Shown piece by piece: positions 1 to 9,000 of a DNA stretch of 64,000 nt. A program made the position numbers and the translations under genes. Under the pieces are notes generated by a model that did not search any database, was not told where the DNA came from, and worked only from the letters and a program-made list of their open reading frames with translations. The DNA comes from Chitinophagaceae bacterium 26-R-25 (GTDB lineage Bacteria > Bacteroidota > Bacteroidia > Chitinophagales > Chitinophagaceae). Location: contig JARWSJ010000002.1 of NCBI GenBank assembly GCA_029906195.1, positions 558,001 to 622,000 of the forward strand. Direction: 5' to 3'. The first letter of the stretch is position 1; every line of letters starts with the position of its first letter.

Positions 1-339
1 GTGTTGCCTGGTTTGGGAAACTTTTTGCTTTTTCATTTCCTTAAGCTTTGACTGTTGCTCAGGGGTGAGGATGGTGTTCATTTTATTCTGTTGCTCCTGA
101 TGCAAAGCTTTGTATTGCTGCTTGCGCTGATCTGCGGTCAGGCTGCTATCAGCTTTGAGTGCCGCATATTTTTGTTTGTACTCAGCGTGCATGCTCTTTA
201 TCTGTGTCTGCTGTTCCTTGGTAAGATTTAATTCAGATTTGGCCTTGTCTCTTTTATGAGTTGTGGCAGTACTGTCCTGTGCTGATGCGGCTACTGCAAA
301 ACCAATTGATAATGCGGCAATAGCGAATAACTTCTTCAT
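1..339 (-). CDS. LTxxQ-type small periplasmic protein (C-terminus outside window)
   Basis: The frame opens at an ATG at 337-339 on the minus strand and runs off the left edge with 113 codons visible. The N-terminus is a Sec signal peptide (MKKLFAIAALSIGFAVAASA) followed by a Lys/Gln/Ala-rich, probably helical mature part. Two LTxxQ-like motifs are visible (LTKEQQ and LTPEQQ, with LTADQR between them). Such repeats are typical of small periplasmic Spy/CpxP-like or metal-resistance helical proteins; that assignment is family resemblance only and no function is shown. The real C-terminus is unknown. Confidence 0.75.
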   Translation of the reverse strand, partial: MKKLFAIAALSIGFAVAASAQDSTATTHKRDKAKSELNLTKEQQTQIKSMHAEYKQKYAALKADSSLTADQRKQQYKALHQEQQNKMNTILTPEQQSKLKEMKKQKVSQTRQH

Positions 340-588
340 ATTTTAAAATTTTTGTTTTTAACCAATGTGTATTTAAGAAGCATATAGAAACAAAAAGTTT
401 AATGGGTTGAATGTTAAATAAATGGAAAAGGGAAGGAAAGTTGTTAGTTGGTGGTTGTTAGTTGTTAGAAGTGCGCGCTTCTCTGCAATACAGAAATGTC
501 ATTTTTATAAACAAGTAAATCCGTTTGCCTCTGTGAAATAATGACAATTGGGAGAGATTGCCGGCTCGTTTAGAATAACCATATCACG
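340..588. other. Intergenic region with a short heptad tract
   Basis: Divergent upstream region between the LTxxQ protein (minus) and a lipoprotein (plus). Bases 440-468 hold a short tract built on GTTAGTT-like heptads, and 515-540 carries a fragment of the 'cctctgtgaaa' word found elsewhere in the window. No exact TAnnTTTG box was found, so the two promoters are not assigned. Confidence 0.5.
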
Positions 589-1104
589 ATGAAAAAAATT
601 ACTCCCGGCATTTTGTTTTTCTTATTGCTAATGTGCAGCTGTAATCAAAGGAATGCCAATCCCAACACACCAAACAAAATGGACAGCCTTGCACATGCAG
701 AAATGCTTGACACTGTTGCTGGAAGACAAATTGTCCCCGACTTCAAAGTCGCTCCTAAGTTTATTAACAAATATGTTCAGGCGATTGCAGGTCCGAATGG
801 TGGACCCGCCAGTTGGGTGCAGCACAGTTCCCTATTGACAGAAAATTTTAAACACCATTATAGAAAGTTCTCAAAATCTGACGAGTCCCTTGGCACCGAT
901 CCGATTTTAGATGCGAACTTTTTTCCGGAAAATGGATTTACAATATTAAATGCTGATACTGTTAATGGATATGTAACCCTTGCTGGCAAAGGTAAGTGGA
1001 GAGATTATCAATTGGTTTTGAAGTTGGCACAGCAAGAAAATGACTGGCTTGTGGATGGCGCCGGTGCCATCAATATTCCGGAGGAGAAACGTGCAAGGAG
1101 GTAG
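589..1104 (+). CDS. Hypothetical lipoprotein, 171 aa
   Basis: The ATG is followed by Lys-Lys, a hydrophobic stretch and a lipobox-like LLLMCSC, so the product is probably a lipoprotein facing the periplasm or outer membrane. The mature part has no motif I recognise. It contains 'SWVQHSS', 'LTENFKHHYRKF' and a C-terminal beta-rich segment ending in 'DWLVDGAGAINIPEEKR', a pattern seen in small NTF2-like or DUF3828-like periplasmic proteins (weak resemblance, not a call). It is convergent with the next gene. Its TAG stop lies five bases before a heptad repeat tract. Confidence 0.7.
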   Translation: MKKITPGILFFLLLMCSCNQRNANPNTPNKMDSLAHAEMLDTVAGRQIVPDFKVAPKFINKYVQAIAGPNGGPASWVQHSSLLTENFKHHYRKFSKSDESLGTDPILDANFFPENGFTILNADTVNGYVTLAGKGKWRDYQLVLKLAQQENDWLVDGAGAINIPEEKRARR

Positions 1105-1106
1105 GG

Positions 1107-1312
1107 GAAATTGAAAATTGAAAGTTGAAAGTTGAAAGTGGGAAGTTGAAAATTGATAGTTGATAATTGTTAGGATTTTTGACAAATGATCTACTAACAA
1201 CTAGCAACTAACAACTAGCAACTAACAACTAGCAACTAACAACTAGCAACTAACAACTAGCAACTAACAACTAGCAACCCATTTTCAATTTTCAACTTTC
1301 AATTTTCAATTA
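1107..1312. repeat. Convergent inverted heptad tracts with a 14-bp tandem array
   Basis: Bases 1110-1165 repeat TTGAAAA/TTGAAAG-type heptads, and 1281-1312 hold the reverse-complement version (TTTTCAA/CTTTCAA), giving a long imperfect inverted repeat between two convergent genes. Between them, 1196-1278 is an exact tandem array of the 14-mer AACAACTAGCAACT: five full copies plus 13 nt. Each 14-mer is two diverged heptads. The right arm abuts the stop of the minus-strand gene at 1314. Confidence 0.9.
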
Positions 1313-1313
1313 A

Positions 1314-1799
1314 CTACTGCTTCTTCGTAGCCAACTGCACTTGTCCATAAGTTGGTATCTGCTGCATAATTTGCGCTCTTATTTGTGTGAGCAAATAAAC
1401 TTCTGCCTGGTAGAACTCAAATGCGGTGACTGCATTTGTGGCTTTTTTTATCTTCAGGTAGTAATCTTCCAAAGTTTTTTCCTGGTCCATTCTGTTGGCA
1501 AAATATCTTGTGGCAAGAGAATCCGCAGTGCCTGCGCCCATGGCGCCATATGATTGCACCGTTTGTTCATACAGCTTAATTCTCGCTTTGCCGGTTGCAA
1601 CATTCTTTTTTGCATACTCATCGTAGATTTTCCAAAATGCAGCGGAATCTTTTGGTGCAACAGACACCATTTTGCTGATGGCTTCTTTCTTTTGTACACC
1701 CAATAAATTGGCCATTGCTTCAGCTTCTGCATCAGATGTTTGGGCGTATAAACTGCTGGTGATATAGAGGCTGAAAACAGTGAGTAGTAGGACTTTCAT
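1314..1799 (-). CDS. Hypothetical secreted protein, 161 aa
   Basis: I take the ATG at 1797-1799, giving MKVLLLTVFSLYITSSLYAQ, a clear signal peptide. The in-frame start nine codons upstream would put a charged, non-signal segment in front. The mature protein is alpha-helical and Ala/Lys-rich ('KDSAAFWKIYDEYAKK', 'DQEKTLEDYYLKIKKATN') and ends in a Gln-rich tail. It looks like the many small periplasmic helical proteins of Bacteroidota; no function is assigned. The preceding minus-strand bases are AT-rich, as usual for leaders in this phylum. Confidence 0.75.
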   Translation of the reverse strand: MKVLLLTVFSLYITSSLYAQTSDAEAEAMANLLGVQKKEAISKMVSVAPKDSAAFWKIYDEYAKKNVATGKARIKLYEQTVQSYGAMGAGTADSLATRYFANRMDQEKTLEDYYLKIKKATNAVTAFEFYQAEVYLLTQIRAQIMQQIPTYGQVQLATKKQ

Positions 1800-1901
1800 A
1801 ATATTTCTTTTCTGTAAGAAACTCAATAAATATGTAAGAAGAAAGACGCTGGAGAGTTTTACAGTTAAATGGAGGAAGCACGAATGGAATGAAGTATATT
1901 T

Positions 1902-2031
1902 TAATTGAAAGTTGAAAGTTGAAAATGATGACGTAGGGGTGAAATCGCATTCGCCCCCTTTAAAGCACAGTATAAATTCGTAAAGGATGTGACGTAATTG
2001 GATTCACATTTTCAATTTTCAACTTTCAATT
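1902..2031. repeat. Inverted heptad tracts overlapping the msrC stop
   Basis: 1902-1927 carries AATTGAAAGTTGAAAGTTGA and 2009-2031 the reverse complement. The right tract is part of the msrC gene: on the minus strand its last codons and TGA stop (2019-2036) are written by the repeat itself. Between the arms, 1931-1958 contains a copy of the GGGGTGAA..ATTCGCCCC palindrome also seen at 13871-13890. Confidence 0.85.
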
Positions 2032-2492
2032 AACTTCACAATCTCCTCAAGATATTTCTGGTCAGTTTCATCAAACTCACTCAGGGCTGCACTATCAACA
2101 TCCAGTACCCCTACCACTTCATTACCTTTAAACACCGGCACCACTATTTCTGATTTGGATAAGCTGCTGCAGGCGATGTGGCCGGGAAATTTTTCAACGT
2201 CCGGAACGATCAATGTTCTTGCTTCTGCCCAGCTTGTGCCGCATACGCCGCGACCCTTTGCAATGCGTGTGCAGGCCACCGGACCCTGAAATGGCCCCAG
2301 CACCAACTCACCTTTTTTAACCAGGTAAAAACCGATCCACAACCAGTTGAATTGTTCCTTTAATGCACCAGTGATGTTGGCAAGGTTGGCGATCAAATCT
2401 TCTTCGCCTTCCAGTAAACCTTTTATCTGCGGGATAAGCGTTTCGTATTGTTCAGTCTTTGAACCTTTTATTATCGTTAAATCTTCTGCCAT
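2019..2492 (-). CDS. msrC: Free methionine-(R)-sulfoxide reductase (GAF domain)
   Basis: A single GAF-domain enzyme that reduces free L-methionine-(R)-sulfoxide in the cytoplasm. From the chosen start (MAEDLT, ATG at 2490-2492) it is 157 residues. Three cysteines lie at 74, 84 and 108, in the contexts ACTRI, GVCGTSW and HIACSSLSKSE. The spacing of 10 and 24 residues matches the catalytic and resolving cysteines of the characterised E. coli enzyme (established knowledge). The family signature 'SEIVVPVFKGNEVVGVLDVDS' spans the binding pocket. An in-frame start six codons upstream would lie inside a terminator-like hairpin, so I rejected it. The C-terminal codons overlap a heptad tract. Confidence 0.93.
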   Translation of the reverse strand: MAEDLTIIKGSKTEQYETLIPQIKGLLEGEEDLIANLANITGALKEQFNWLWIGFYLVKKGELVLGPFQGPVACTRIAKGRGVCGTSWAEARTLIVPDVEKFPGHIACSSLSKSEIVVPVFKGNEVVGVLDVDSAALSEFDETDQKYLEEIVKLIES

Positions 2493-2526
2493 AAAAAAAG
2501 AAACAACCAATTTGAAGGTTGTTCCT
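2490..2526 (-). terminator. Intrinsic-terminator-like hairpin abutting the msrC start
   Basis: Read on the minus strand, GGAACAACC and GGTTGTTTC pair across a short loop and are followed by seven T, which run straight into the msrC ATG. It lies about 150 nt past the aqpZ stop, so it could end the aqpZ transcript. Because it also occupies the msrC leader, it could act as an attenuator for readthrough. Confidence 0.65.
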
Positions 2527-2547
2527 TTTGTAAAATTAGGAGGAAGT

Positions 2548-2672
2548 TGTGAGTTTTGAGTTATGGGTTTTGAGTAGAACGTTTATATCGAAGATGCTTT
2601 TATTTTGCCTGTTTCATATTGTTCACAAGTCAGACTTTCAACCGAAAACTCAAAACTCACCACTCAAAACTC
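2548..2672. repeat. Inverted GAGTTTT-type heptad tracts after aqpZ
   Basis: On the minus strand the aqpZ stop TAG at 2672-2674 is followed at once by AGTTTTGAGTGGTGAGTTTT (period 7). The complementary arm is at 2548-2576, next to the hairpin in front of msrC. Confidence 0.8.
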
Positions 2673-3391
2673 TATTTCCCCGGAAAATCCGAGTCTTTTC
2701 CATTTTCAAACACTGCACGATACAGGAAGCCGGCGATCAATGCGCCAATGATCGGCGCCACCCAGAACAACCACAATTGACCAACTGCCCAACCACCTGC
2801 GAAAATTGCCTGGCTGGTGCTGCGTGCAGGGTTAACAGACGTATTGGTAACCGGTATACTGACAAGGTGGATCAGGGTTAATCCCAGGCCAATGGCAATC
2901 CCTGCAAAGCCTTTTGGCGCTCTTTCATCTGTTGCTCCTAAAATGATGATCAGGAACAAACAGGTCATTACTACTTCGCAGGTAAATGCTGCTGCAGCAG
3001 AATAGTGCCCCGGCGAGCCCGGCGTGTCACCATATCCGTTAGCCGCAAAACCGCCGGCCGTAGAAAAACCATCGTGGCCGCTGGCAATAATGTACAGTAC
3101 ACCCGCGGCAGAAATAGCACCCAGCACCTGCGCAATGATGTAAGGGATCAGTTCGCCCGCGCCAAAACGTCCACCTGCCCACAAACCGATTGATACGGCA
3201 GGGTTAAGGTGTGCGCCGGAAATGTGACCAAGTGAATAAGCAATGGTTAGTACTGTTAGTCCAAACGCAATTGCCACGCCAACGAATCCAATACCAAAGT
3301 CGGGGAAGGCTGCAGCGAGTACGGCGCTTCCACAGCCGCCGAGTACCAGCCAGAATGTGCCGATAAATTCAGCAACCAGTTTTTTTGTCAT
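2672..3391 (-). CDS. aqpZ: Aquaporin Z
   Basis: A 239-residue MIP-family water channel of the inner membrane with six hydrophobic spans and two half-helix loops. NPA motifs are at residues 63-65 (HLNPAVS) and 187-189 (SVNPARS). Arg190 after the second NPA, with Phe43 and His175, fits the narrow water-selective filter of AqpZ rather than a glycerol facilitator (established knowledge applied to visible residues). Monocistronic, with the PHP-like gene divergent upstream. The stop is directly followed by a heptad tract, then by the hairpin at 2490-2526. Confidence 0.95.
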   Translation of the reverse strand: MTKKLVAEFIGTFWLVLGGCGSAVLAAAFPDFGIGFVGVAIAFGLTVLTIAYSLGHISGAHLNPAVSIGLWAGGRFGAGELIPYIIAQVLGAISAAGVLYIIASGHDGFSTAGGFAANGYGDTPGSPGHYSAAAAFTCEVVMTCLFLIIILGATDERAPKGFAGIAIGLGLTLIHLVSIPVTNTSVNPARSTSQAIFAGGWAVGQLWLFWVAPIIGALIAGFLYRAVFENGKDSDFPGK

Positions 3392-3694
3392 ACAATAAAT
3401 TTTAGTTTGATAGGAAAAGTTTATCGCTGATCAAACGGATTATTACCCGTAAATCAGGTAAACTATAAGTTGTTATTTTAAAGAGTATGGTTGCAACAAC
3501 ATTTGACAGAGTGCGGATATAATTATTTGACTAATAAAACATAACAACAATGTGTCACCGATAAATGCGTTGCCTCATTTTGATATATGGTATACAATCA
3601 ACAACTATTAAATGTTTACATTTAACCGTAGACGATTTATTTTACCAAAACCACTAGTACTCAATTTGCAATAGCGTGATATCTACCTTGACAA
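3392..3694. other. Divergent intergenic region, no confident element
   Basis: A 303-bp AT-rich spacer between aqpZ (minus) and the PHP-like gene (plus). It should hold both promoters, but I see only near-matches to the Bacteroidota -7 box (TCAATTTG at 3661-3668, TACCTTGA at 3685-3692). No heptad tract or hairpin was found. Confidence 0.5.
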
Positions 3695-5818
3695 ATGACA
3701 AACACAATGATCAAACCAAGCAAACCAGTCCGCGCATTACTTGCATTTATTCTTACCGTTCTATCAGGTGCATTATTCAGCCAGGGAAAAATCGATCTTG
3801 TCAGGTACAACAAAAAAAACGGCGCCGAGGTTGAAGCCCGGGATAAAATAATCAACATTTCCTGGCCAGCTGGAAAGAGTGGAAAGGGACAGGTAAAAAT
3901 AGATATGCAGGATGGCCATCCTTTATTTGCAAGCTTGCAGTTGTGTAAAAACGGTAAATGCTATACGATGGCGAATAACCTTGATCCGGCCTTTGTTTTA
4001 ACTATTGGCAAAAGAGATCTGGTCTCGCAAAACGGGTGGAATATTTTCTTCGATAAAGTACCTTCAAAACCTTTCGAAGCATTTAATGTGCAGTTGGATA
4101 AATCATCAGCGAAAGTGGTGTCGGAAGGCTCACGAACAAAGGTGATCGTGAGTAAAGTAACGGCATCTTCCTTTTCCGGCGATCTTGAAATTACATTTTA
4201 CAACGGAAGTCCATTGATAAATATTGCCGCTGTAATGGCAACAGGTGTTGATTCCACCGCAATCATTTATGACGGCGGGCTTGTTAGCACAAACGCTGCG
4301 TGGAAGAAAATTGCATGGACAAGCGTTGACGATCAATTGCAGAGCGCTTCAACCAATACAACAGATACAAGTAACAACCTCGCAGTTAAATACAGAACGA
4401 TCATTGGCGAAAATGCAGAAGGAAGTCTTGCTTTGTTTCCGCCGCCGCATCAATATTTTTATCCGCTGGATGAATGCTTTAACCTGAAGTTTGTCTGGTA
4501 CGGAACTGATTACCGGAAGATGGTTAAAGGTTATGGAATCGGCATTCGCCAGGATTTGTATGGTGATCACAGATTTGTTCCCTGGTTCAATGCGCCGCCA
4601 CACACAATGCAACGATTGAATTTCTTTTGCCTGCTTGCAAGTAATACCAAAGAGGCATTGGCCAACGTAAAACAGTTTACCCACAATGATACCTATGCGC
4701 CATTGAAGGGATATAAAACGATGACGAGCCACTACCACATCGAGCATGTAACAAAAATGCTGGAGGCACAAAAGAAGAATATCATTTTACCAGACACGCC
4801 ATCTTTTGTAAACGTGTTTAAACGCACCGGTATAAACATTGTGCATCTTGCAGAATTCCACGGTGTCGGGCATCCCACAGGCCCGGATGATGTGAGGTTG
4901 ATGGAATTGAAGACCTTGTTTGATATGTGCAAGCGCTTATCTCAAGACAATTTCCTGCTATTGCCCGGAGAAGAACCGAATAATTTTTTCGGCGGACACT
5001 GGTTGGATTTTTTCCCAAAACCTGTTTATTGGATCATGTCCAGGAAAGCTGGTGCGCCATTTGTAACGCAGGACCCTACTTATGGAAAGGTATATAGAAT
5101 TGGAGACAAGCAGGACATGCTGAATCTTTTAAAGGCAGAAAGCGGCCTTGCATGGACTGCGCATGCAAGAACCAAAGGCTCAACAGGCTTCCCGGATGCG
5201 TATAAAAATGAAGCATTCTTTAACTCGCCGCTATTTTTTGGTGCATCGTGGAAAGCATTGCCGGCCGACCTTTCACAACCGCGCTTAGGCAAGCGTGCGT
5301 TGGATCTGCTGGACGATATGGCCAACTGGGGATTGAAGAAAAGCATTATTGGAGAAGCGGATCTTTTTACCATAGAACCCGAACATGAGCTGTACGGCCA
5401 TATAAACATTAACTATCTGCAAATGGACAAAATGCCTGCCTACAACCAAAGCTGGCAACCGATCCTGGACGTGATGAGGAACGGAAAATACTTTGTGACA
5501 ACGGGAGAAGTATTGATGCCTTCTTTTACAATTAACGGCAAGGGAAGCGGCGATACGGCAATACTAAATGCAGATGGCAAAGCAACTGTAAAAGCAAACC
5601 TTAGCTGGACCTTTCCACTCAACTTCATCGAAGTTGTTTCGGGTGACGGCAAAAACGTGTATCGCGAAAAAATCGATCAGCTTGAAACCACTCCGTTCGC
5701 TAGTAAAACATTTTTGCTAAACCTCAATCTTAAAGGCAGAAAATGGGCAAGGATCGAAGCCTGGGATATAGCCTCGAATGGCGCTTTCTCGCAGATTGTA
5801 TGGTTAAAAGGGAATTGA
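3695..5818 (+). CDS. Secreted PHP-like metallohydrolase-type protein, 707 aa
   Basis: A signal peptide (start Met1, or Met5 at 3707; cleavage probably near 'GALFSQG') precedes a beta-rich region of about 300 residues. A segment with hallmarks of the PHP fold follows: 'TSHYHIEH', 'HLAEFHG', 'LLPGEE', 'LAWTAHART' and 'IGEADLF' supply the His/Glu/Asp set that binds metals in PHP and CehA-like phosphoesterases. A short beta domain ends the protein. I infer a secreted or periplasmic metal-dependent hydrolase with unknown substrate. The N-terminal part may bind a carbohydrate or peptide, but nothing shows this. The TGA stop is formed by the first unit of a TTGAAAA heptad tract. Confidence 0.6.
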   Translation: MTNTMIKPSKPVRALLAFILTVLSGALFSQGKIDLVRYNKKNGAEVEARDKIINISWPAGKSGKGQVKIDMQDGHPLFASLQLCKNGKCYTMANNLDPAFVLTIGKRDLVSQNGWNIFFDKVPSKPFEAFNVQLDKSSAKVVSEGSRTKVIVSKVTASSFSGDLEITFYNGSPLINIAAVMATGVDSTAIIYDGGLVSTNAAWKKIAWTSVDDQLQSASTNTTDTSNNLAVKYRTIIGENAEGSLALFPPPHQYFYPLDECFNLKFVWYGTDYRKMVKGYGIGIRQDLYGDHRFVPWFNAPPHTMQRLNFFCLLASNTKEALANVKQFTHNDTYAPLKGYKTMTSHYHIEHVTKMLEAQKKNIILPDTPSFVNVFKRTGINIVHLAEFHGVGHPTGPDDVRLMELKTLFDMCKRLSQDNFLLLPGEEPNNFFGGHWLDFFPKPVYWIMSRKAGAPFVTQDPTYGKVYRIGDKQDMLNLLKAESGLAWTAHARTKGSTGFPDAYKNEAFFNSPLFFGASWKALPADLSQPRLGKRALDLLDDMANWGLKKSIIGEADLFTIEPEHELYGHININYLQMDKMPAYNQSWQPILDVMRNGKYFVTTGEVLMPSFTINGKGSGDTAILNADGKATVKANLSWTFPLNFIEVVSGDGKNVYREKIDQLETTPFASKTFLLNLNLKGRKWARIEAWDIASNGAFSQIVWLKGN

Positions 5819-5843
5819 AAATTGAAAGTTGAAAATTGAAAAT
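5816..5843 (+). repeat. TTGAAAA heptad tract at a stop codon
   Basis: The stop of the preceding gene and the next 24 nt are TTGAAAATTGAAAGTTGAAA-type heptads. No complementary arm was seen before susC. Confidence 0.85.
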
Positions 5844-5894
5844 GGTACAGGTTCGACTACCGAATGGATAGGTAAATCTGCCTTTTTTTTACGG

Positions 5895-5954
5895 GGCTTC
5901 GACAAGCTCAGCCTGACACTCCGCTTGGGGTGTCAGGCTGAGCTTGTCGAAGCC
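5895..5954. repeat. Perfect REP-like palindrome, 28-bp stem
   Basis: Bases 5895-5918 (starting GGCTTCGACAAGCTCAG) and 5931-5954 are exact reverse complements (24 bp). Four more pairs (two G-C, one U-G, one C-G) close on a GCTT tetraloop at 5923-5926. Hairpins built on TTCGACAAGCTCAG are widely dispersed in bacterial genomes, so this is probably one copy of a REP-type family (inference). It sits 124 bp before susC. Confidence 0.9.
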
Positions 5955-6078
5955 TTTTTAGTTAAATGCAATCCCTTGATTTGTAGAGATTTTACCGCAC
6001 AAAAAAACTGCAATTTCATAGAACTTTGTTATCCTCCGCGTGTTAAGCAATTCTAATTAGTCACCATTTTAGAAATAG

Positions 6079-9000
6079 ATGCTTATGAGATACTTCTCAA
6101 TGGGCAGATGTTTTTGTGTTTGCACGTACCTGTTTGTGCTAACTCAAAGCGTACGTGCAGACGAAAACAAAAAGCCGTCTGAAACCATCACCCCGCACTT
6201 CAAGGTTCCCGGTTTGCTAAACGATACAGTTCCGAAACGTGTAACCGGAAAAGTTACATCTGAAGAAAACGACGCACCGCTTGCGAATGTTTCCATTACC
6301 ATTTTACAAACCAAAAAAGGGGTGGAAACTGACGCCTCCGGAAACTTTGTTATCTACGCCAAAGATGGCGATAACATTCAATTTTCTTACGTAGGCCGCA
6401 CGCCAAAAGTCATTACCTACCACAATCAAACGACATTGAACGTAACAATGGTCGCAGGCACAGAAAGAATACTTTCGGAAGTGGTTGTAACGGGATACCA
6501 GAATATTGATAAACGAAAATTCTCCGGAGCAGCAGTTGGTCTTAAGGCAGAAGATGTAAAGATCGATGGTATGACGGATGTAAGCCGCATGCTCGAAGGT
6601 CGTGCTGCCGGCGTATCTGTACAAAACGTATCCAGCACTTTTGGTACGGCACCCAAAGTGCGCGTGCGTGGTGCTACTTCCATTAACGGGGACAACAAAC
6701 CGCTGTGGGTGGTGGATGGAGTGGTGCTGGAAGATGTGGTAAATATTTCCAATGATCAGCTTTCTAGTGGTGATGCTGTTACATTGCTTGGCTCGTCCGT
6801 AGCTGGATTGAACGTAAACGATATTGAAAGTTTCGACATCCTGAAAGATGCTGCCGCTGCTGCATTGTACGGAGCAAGGGCGATGAACGGTGTTATTGTG
6901 ATCACCACAAAAAAAGGGCGCGTAGGTAGACCAATTGTTTCTTATGTGGGCAATTTCAGCACACAGTTGAAACCCACTTACAATTCCTACAACATCATGA
7001 ATTCTGCCGATCAGATGGCGGTGTATACTGAGTTGTATAAAAAAGGGATGCTGAACTCAACCATATCTGATGGTGCAAATACAGGTGTGTATGGAAAAAT
7101 GTACGATGAGATAAATACTTACGATGAAACCAGCGGCCGCTTTGGTGTTGAAAATACAGTGGCAGGAAGAGCAGCTTTTCTGCAAAGGTATGTTGGCGTA
7201 AACACCGATTGGTTTGATGTGTTGTTTAAAAATTCTTTTATACAGGAACATAACCTTAGTATTTCCTCAGGTACAGACAGATCGCAAACATATTTTTCAA
7301 CTAACTTTTATTACGACAACGGTTGGACAATTGCAGATAATGTTAAACGTTATACGCTCAATTTTAAAAACACTTATAACCTCAATAACAAATTAACGGC
7401 GGGTTTCTCAACCGTTGGATCGCTGCGCCAGCAAAGGGCTCCGGGCACATTGCAACGGGCTGCAAACACCGTGCAGGGAAGTTATGACAGAGATTTTGAC
7501 ATCAATCCATTCAGTTATGCCATCAACACAAGCCGCACCATTACGCCGTATGATTCAACAGGTCAACTGGAATATTTTAAAATGAATTATGCGCCGTTTA
7601 ACATCATCAATGAGTTGAGGAACAACTACATTGACCTTACGGTGCTTGATATTCGCTTGCAGGGAGAGTTGCAATATAAGTTTGCCAAAAACTTCCGTTA
7701 TGAATTTGTAGGTGCTTTGCGTTTTGTAAAATCAACGCAGGAACAGCAGGTGCATGAAAACTCCAACATGGCAGGCGCTTACAGAGCGGCGGGAACATCT
7801 ACCGTTCGCCAGAACAATAAATTCCTTTATCGCGATCCTGATAATCCAGATGCAGAACCTGTGGTGGTATTGCCTTACGGTGGCTTTTACAATCGCACTG
7901 AAGACCAGCTTGCCAACTACGAAGTCAGAAACAGTGTTAACTACAACAAAACATTTAATGAGGTGCACAGCCTGAATGTGTTGGTAGGACAACAGATTAA
8001 ATATGCGAACCGCCAAAATGCCTCTAACATTGGTTACGGTTACCAGTATGATCAGGGCGGTGTTCCGTTCATCGATTACAGAATAATCAAACAGGCACTC
8101 GAAAATAGTTTTCCGTATTATGGCATGACAAAAACCTACGACAGGTTTGCCGCCTTTTACGGTACTGCAGGATATTCCTACAACAGGAAATACAACTTAA
8201 CCGCTACTGCACGCTATGATGGTTCCAATCAATTAGGTGAATCAAAAACTGCACGCTGGCTGCCCACATGGAGTGTGAGTGGTTCATGGAACATCGACCA
8301 GGAATCATTTATGAAGAATGTAAATTTTGTCGACTTCCTTACGCTACGTGCAAGCTATGGTTTAACGGCAAGCATGGGGCCTGCGACAAACTCTTCGATT
8401 GTGTTGAAAAATATGCAAACACGAAGACCTTATCTCTCAGAAGTGGAATCGGTAATTCTACAGGAGAGTCTGGAAAACCAAGATCTTACGTGGGAAAAAT
8501 TATACACCGGAAACATCGGCGTGGATGCGACAATGTTTGACAGAAGATTGAACGTTACGGTTGACCTTTACAGGCGAAGAAGTTTCGATTTGATCAGCAT
8601 TATCAAAACATCCGGCATTGGTGGTGAAGCTTACAAAGCTGCAAACTATGCGGACATGAAATCGCATGGTATTGAGTTTATGGTGGGTGGTGACATCATA
8701 CGCCAAAGCGATTGGGGATGGAAAACCAACCTGACATTTGGCTTTAACAAGAATGAGATCACCAATGCCAAGAATGATCCGATTATTTTTGATCTTGTAA
8801 AAGCGGAAGGTGGCAACAAACAAGGCTATCCCGTGAGTGGCTTGTTCTCACTCGATTTCAAAGGCTTGCAGCAAAGAACAGGTGTGCCACAATTTGTAAA
8901 TGAAAACGGAGACATTGATCCGGCTGTGTATTTGCAAAGTGACAACACGCAGCACCTGGTTTATGAAGGTCCCGTGGATCCGGCGATCACGGGCGGTTTT

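Noticed and set aside
1196..1278. CRISPR-like array
   Set aside because: The units are contiguous 14-mers without spacers and there are no cas genes.
5829..6056. 75-aa reading frame after the PHP-like gene
   Set aside because: It is translated from a heptad tract and the perfect 28-bp palindrome; no start context or protein-like composition.
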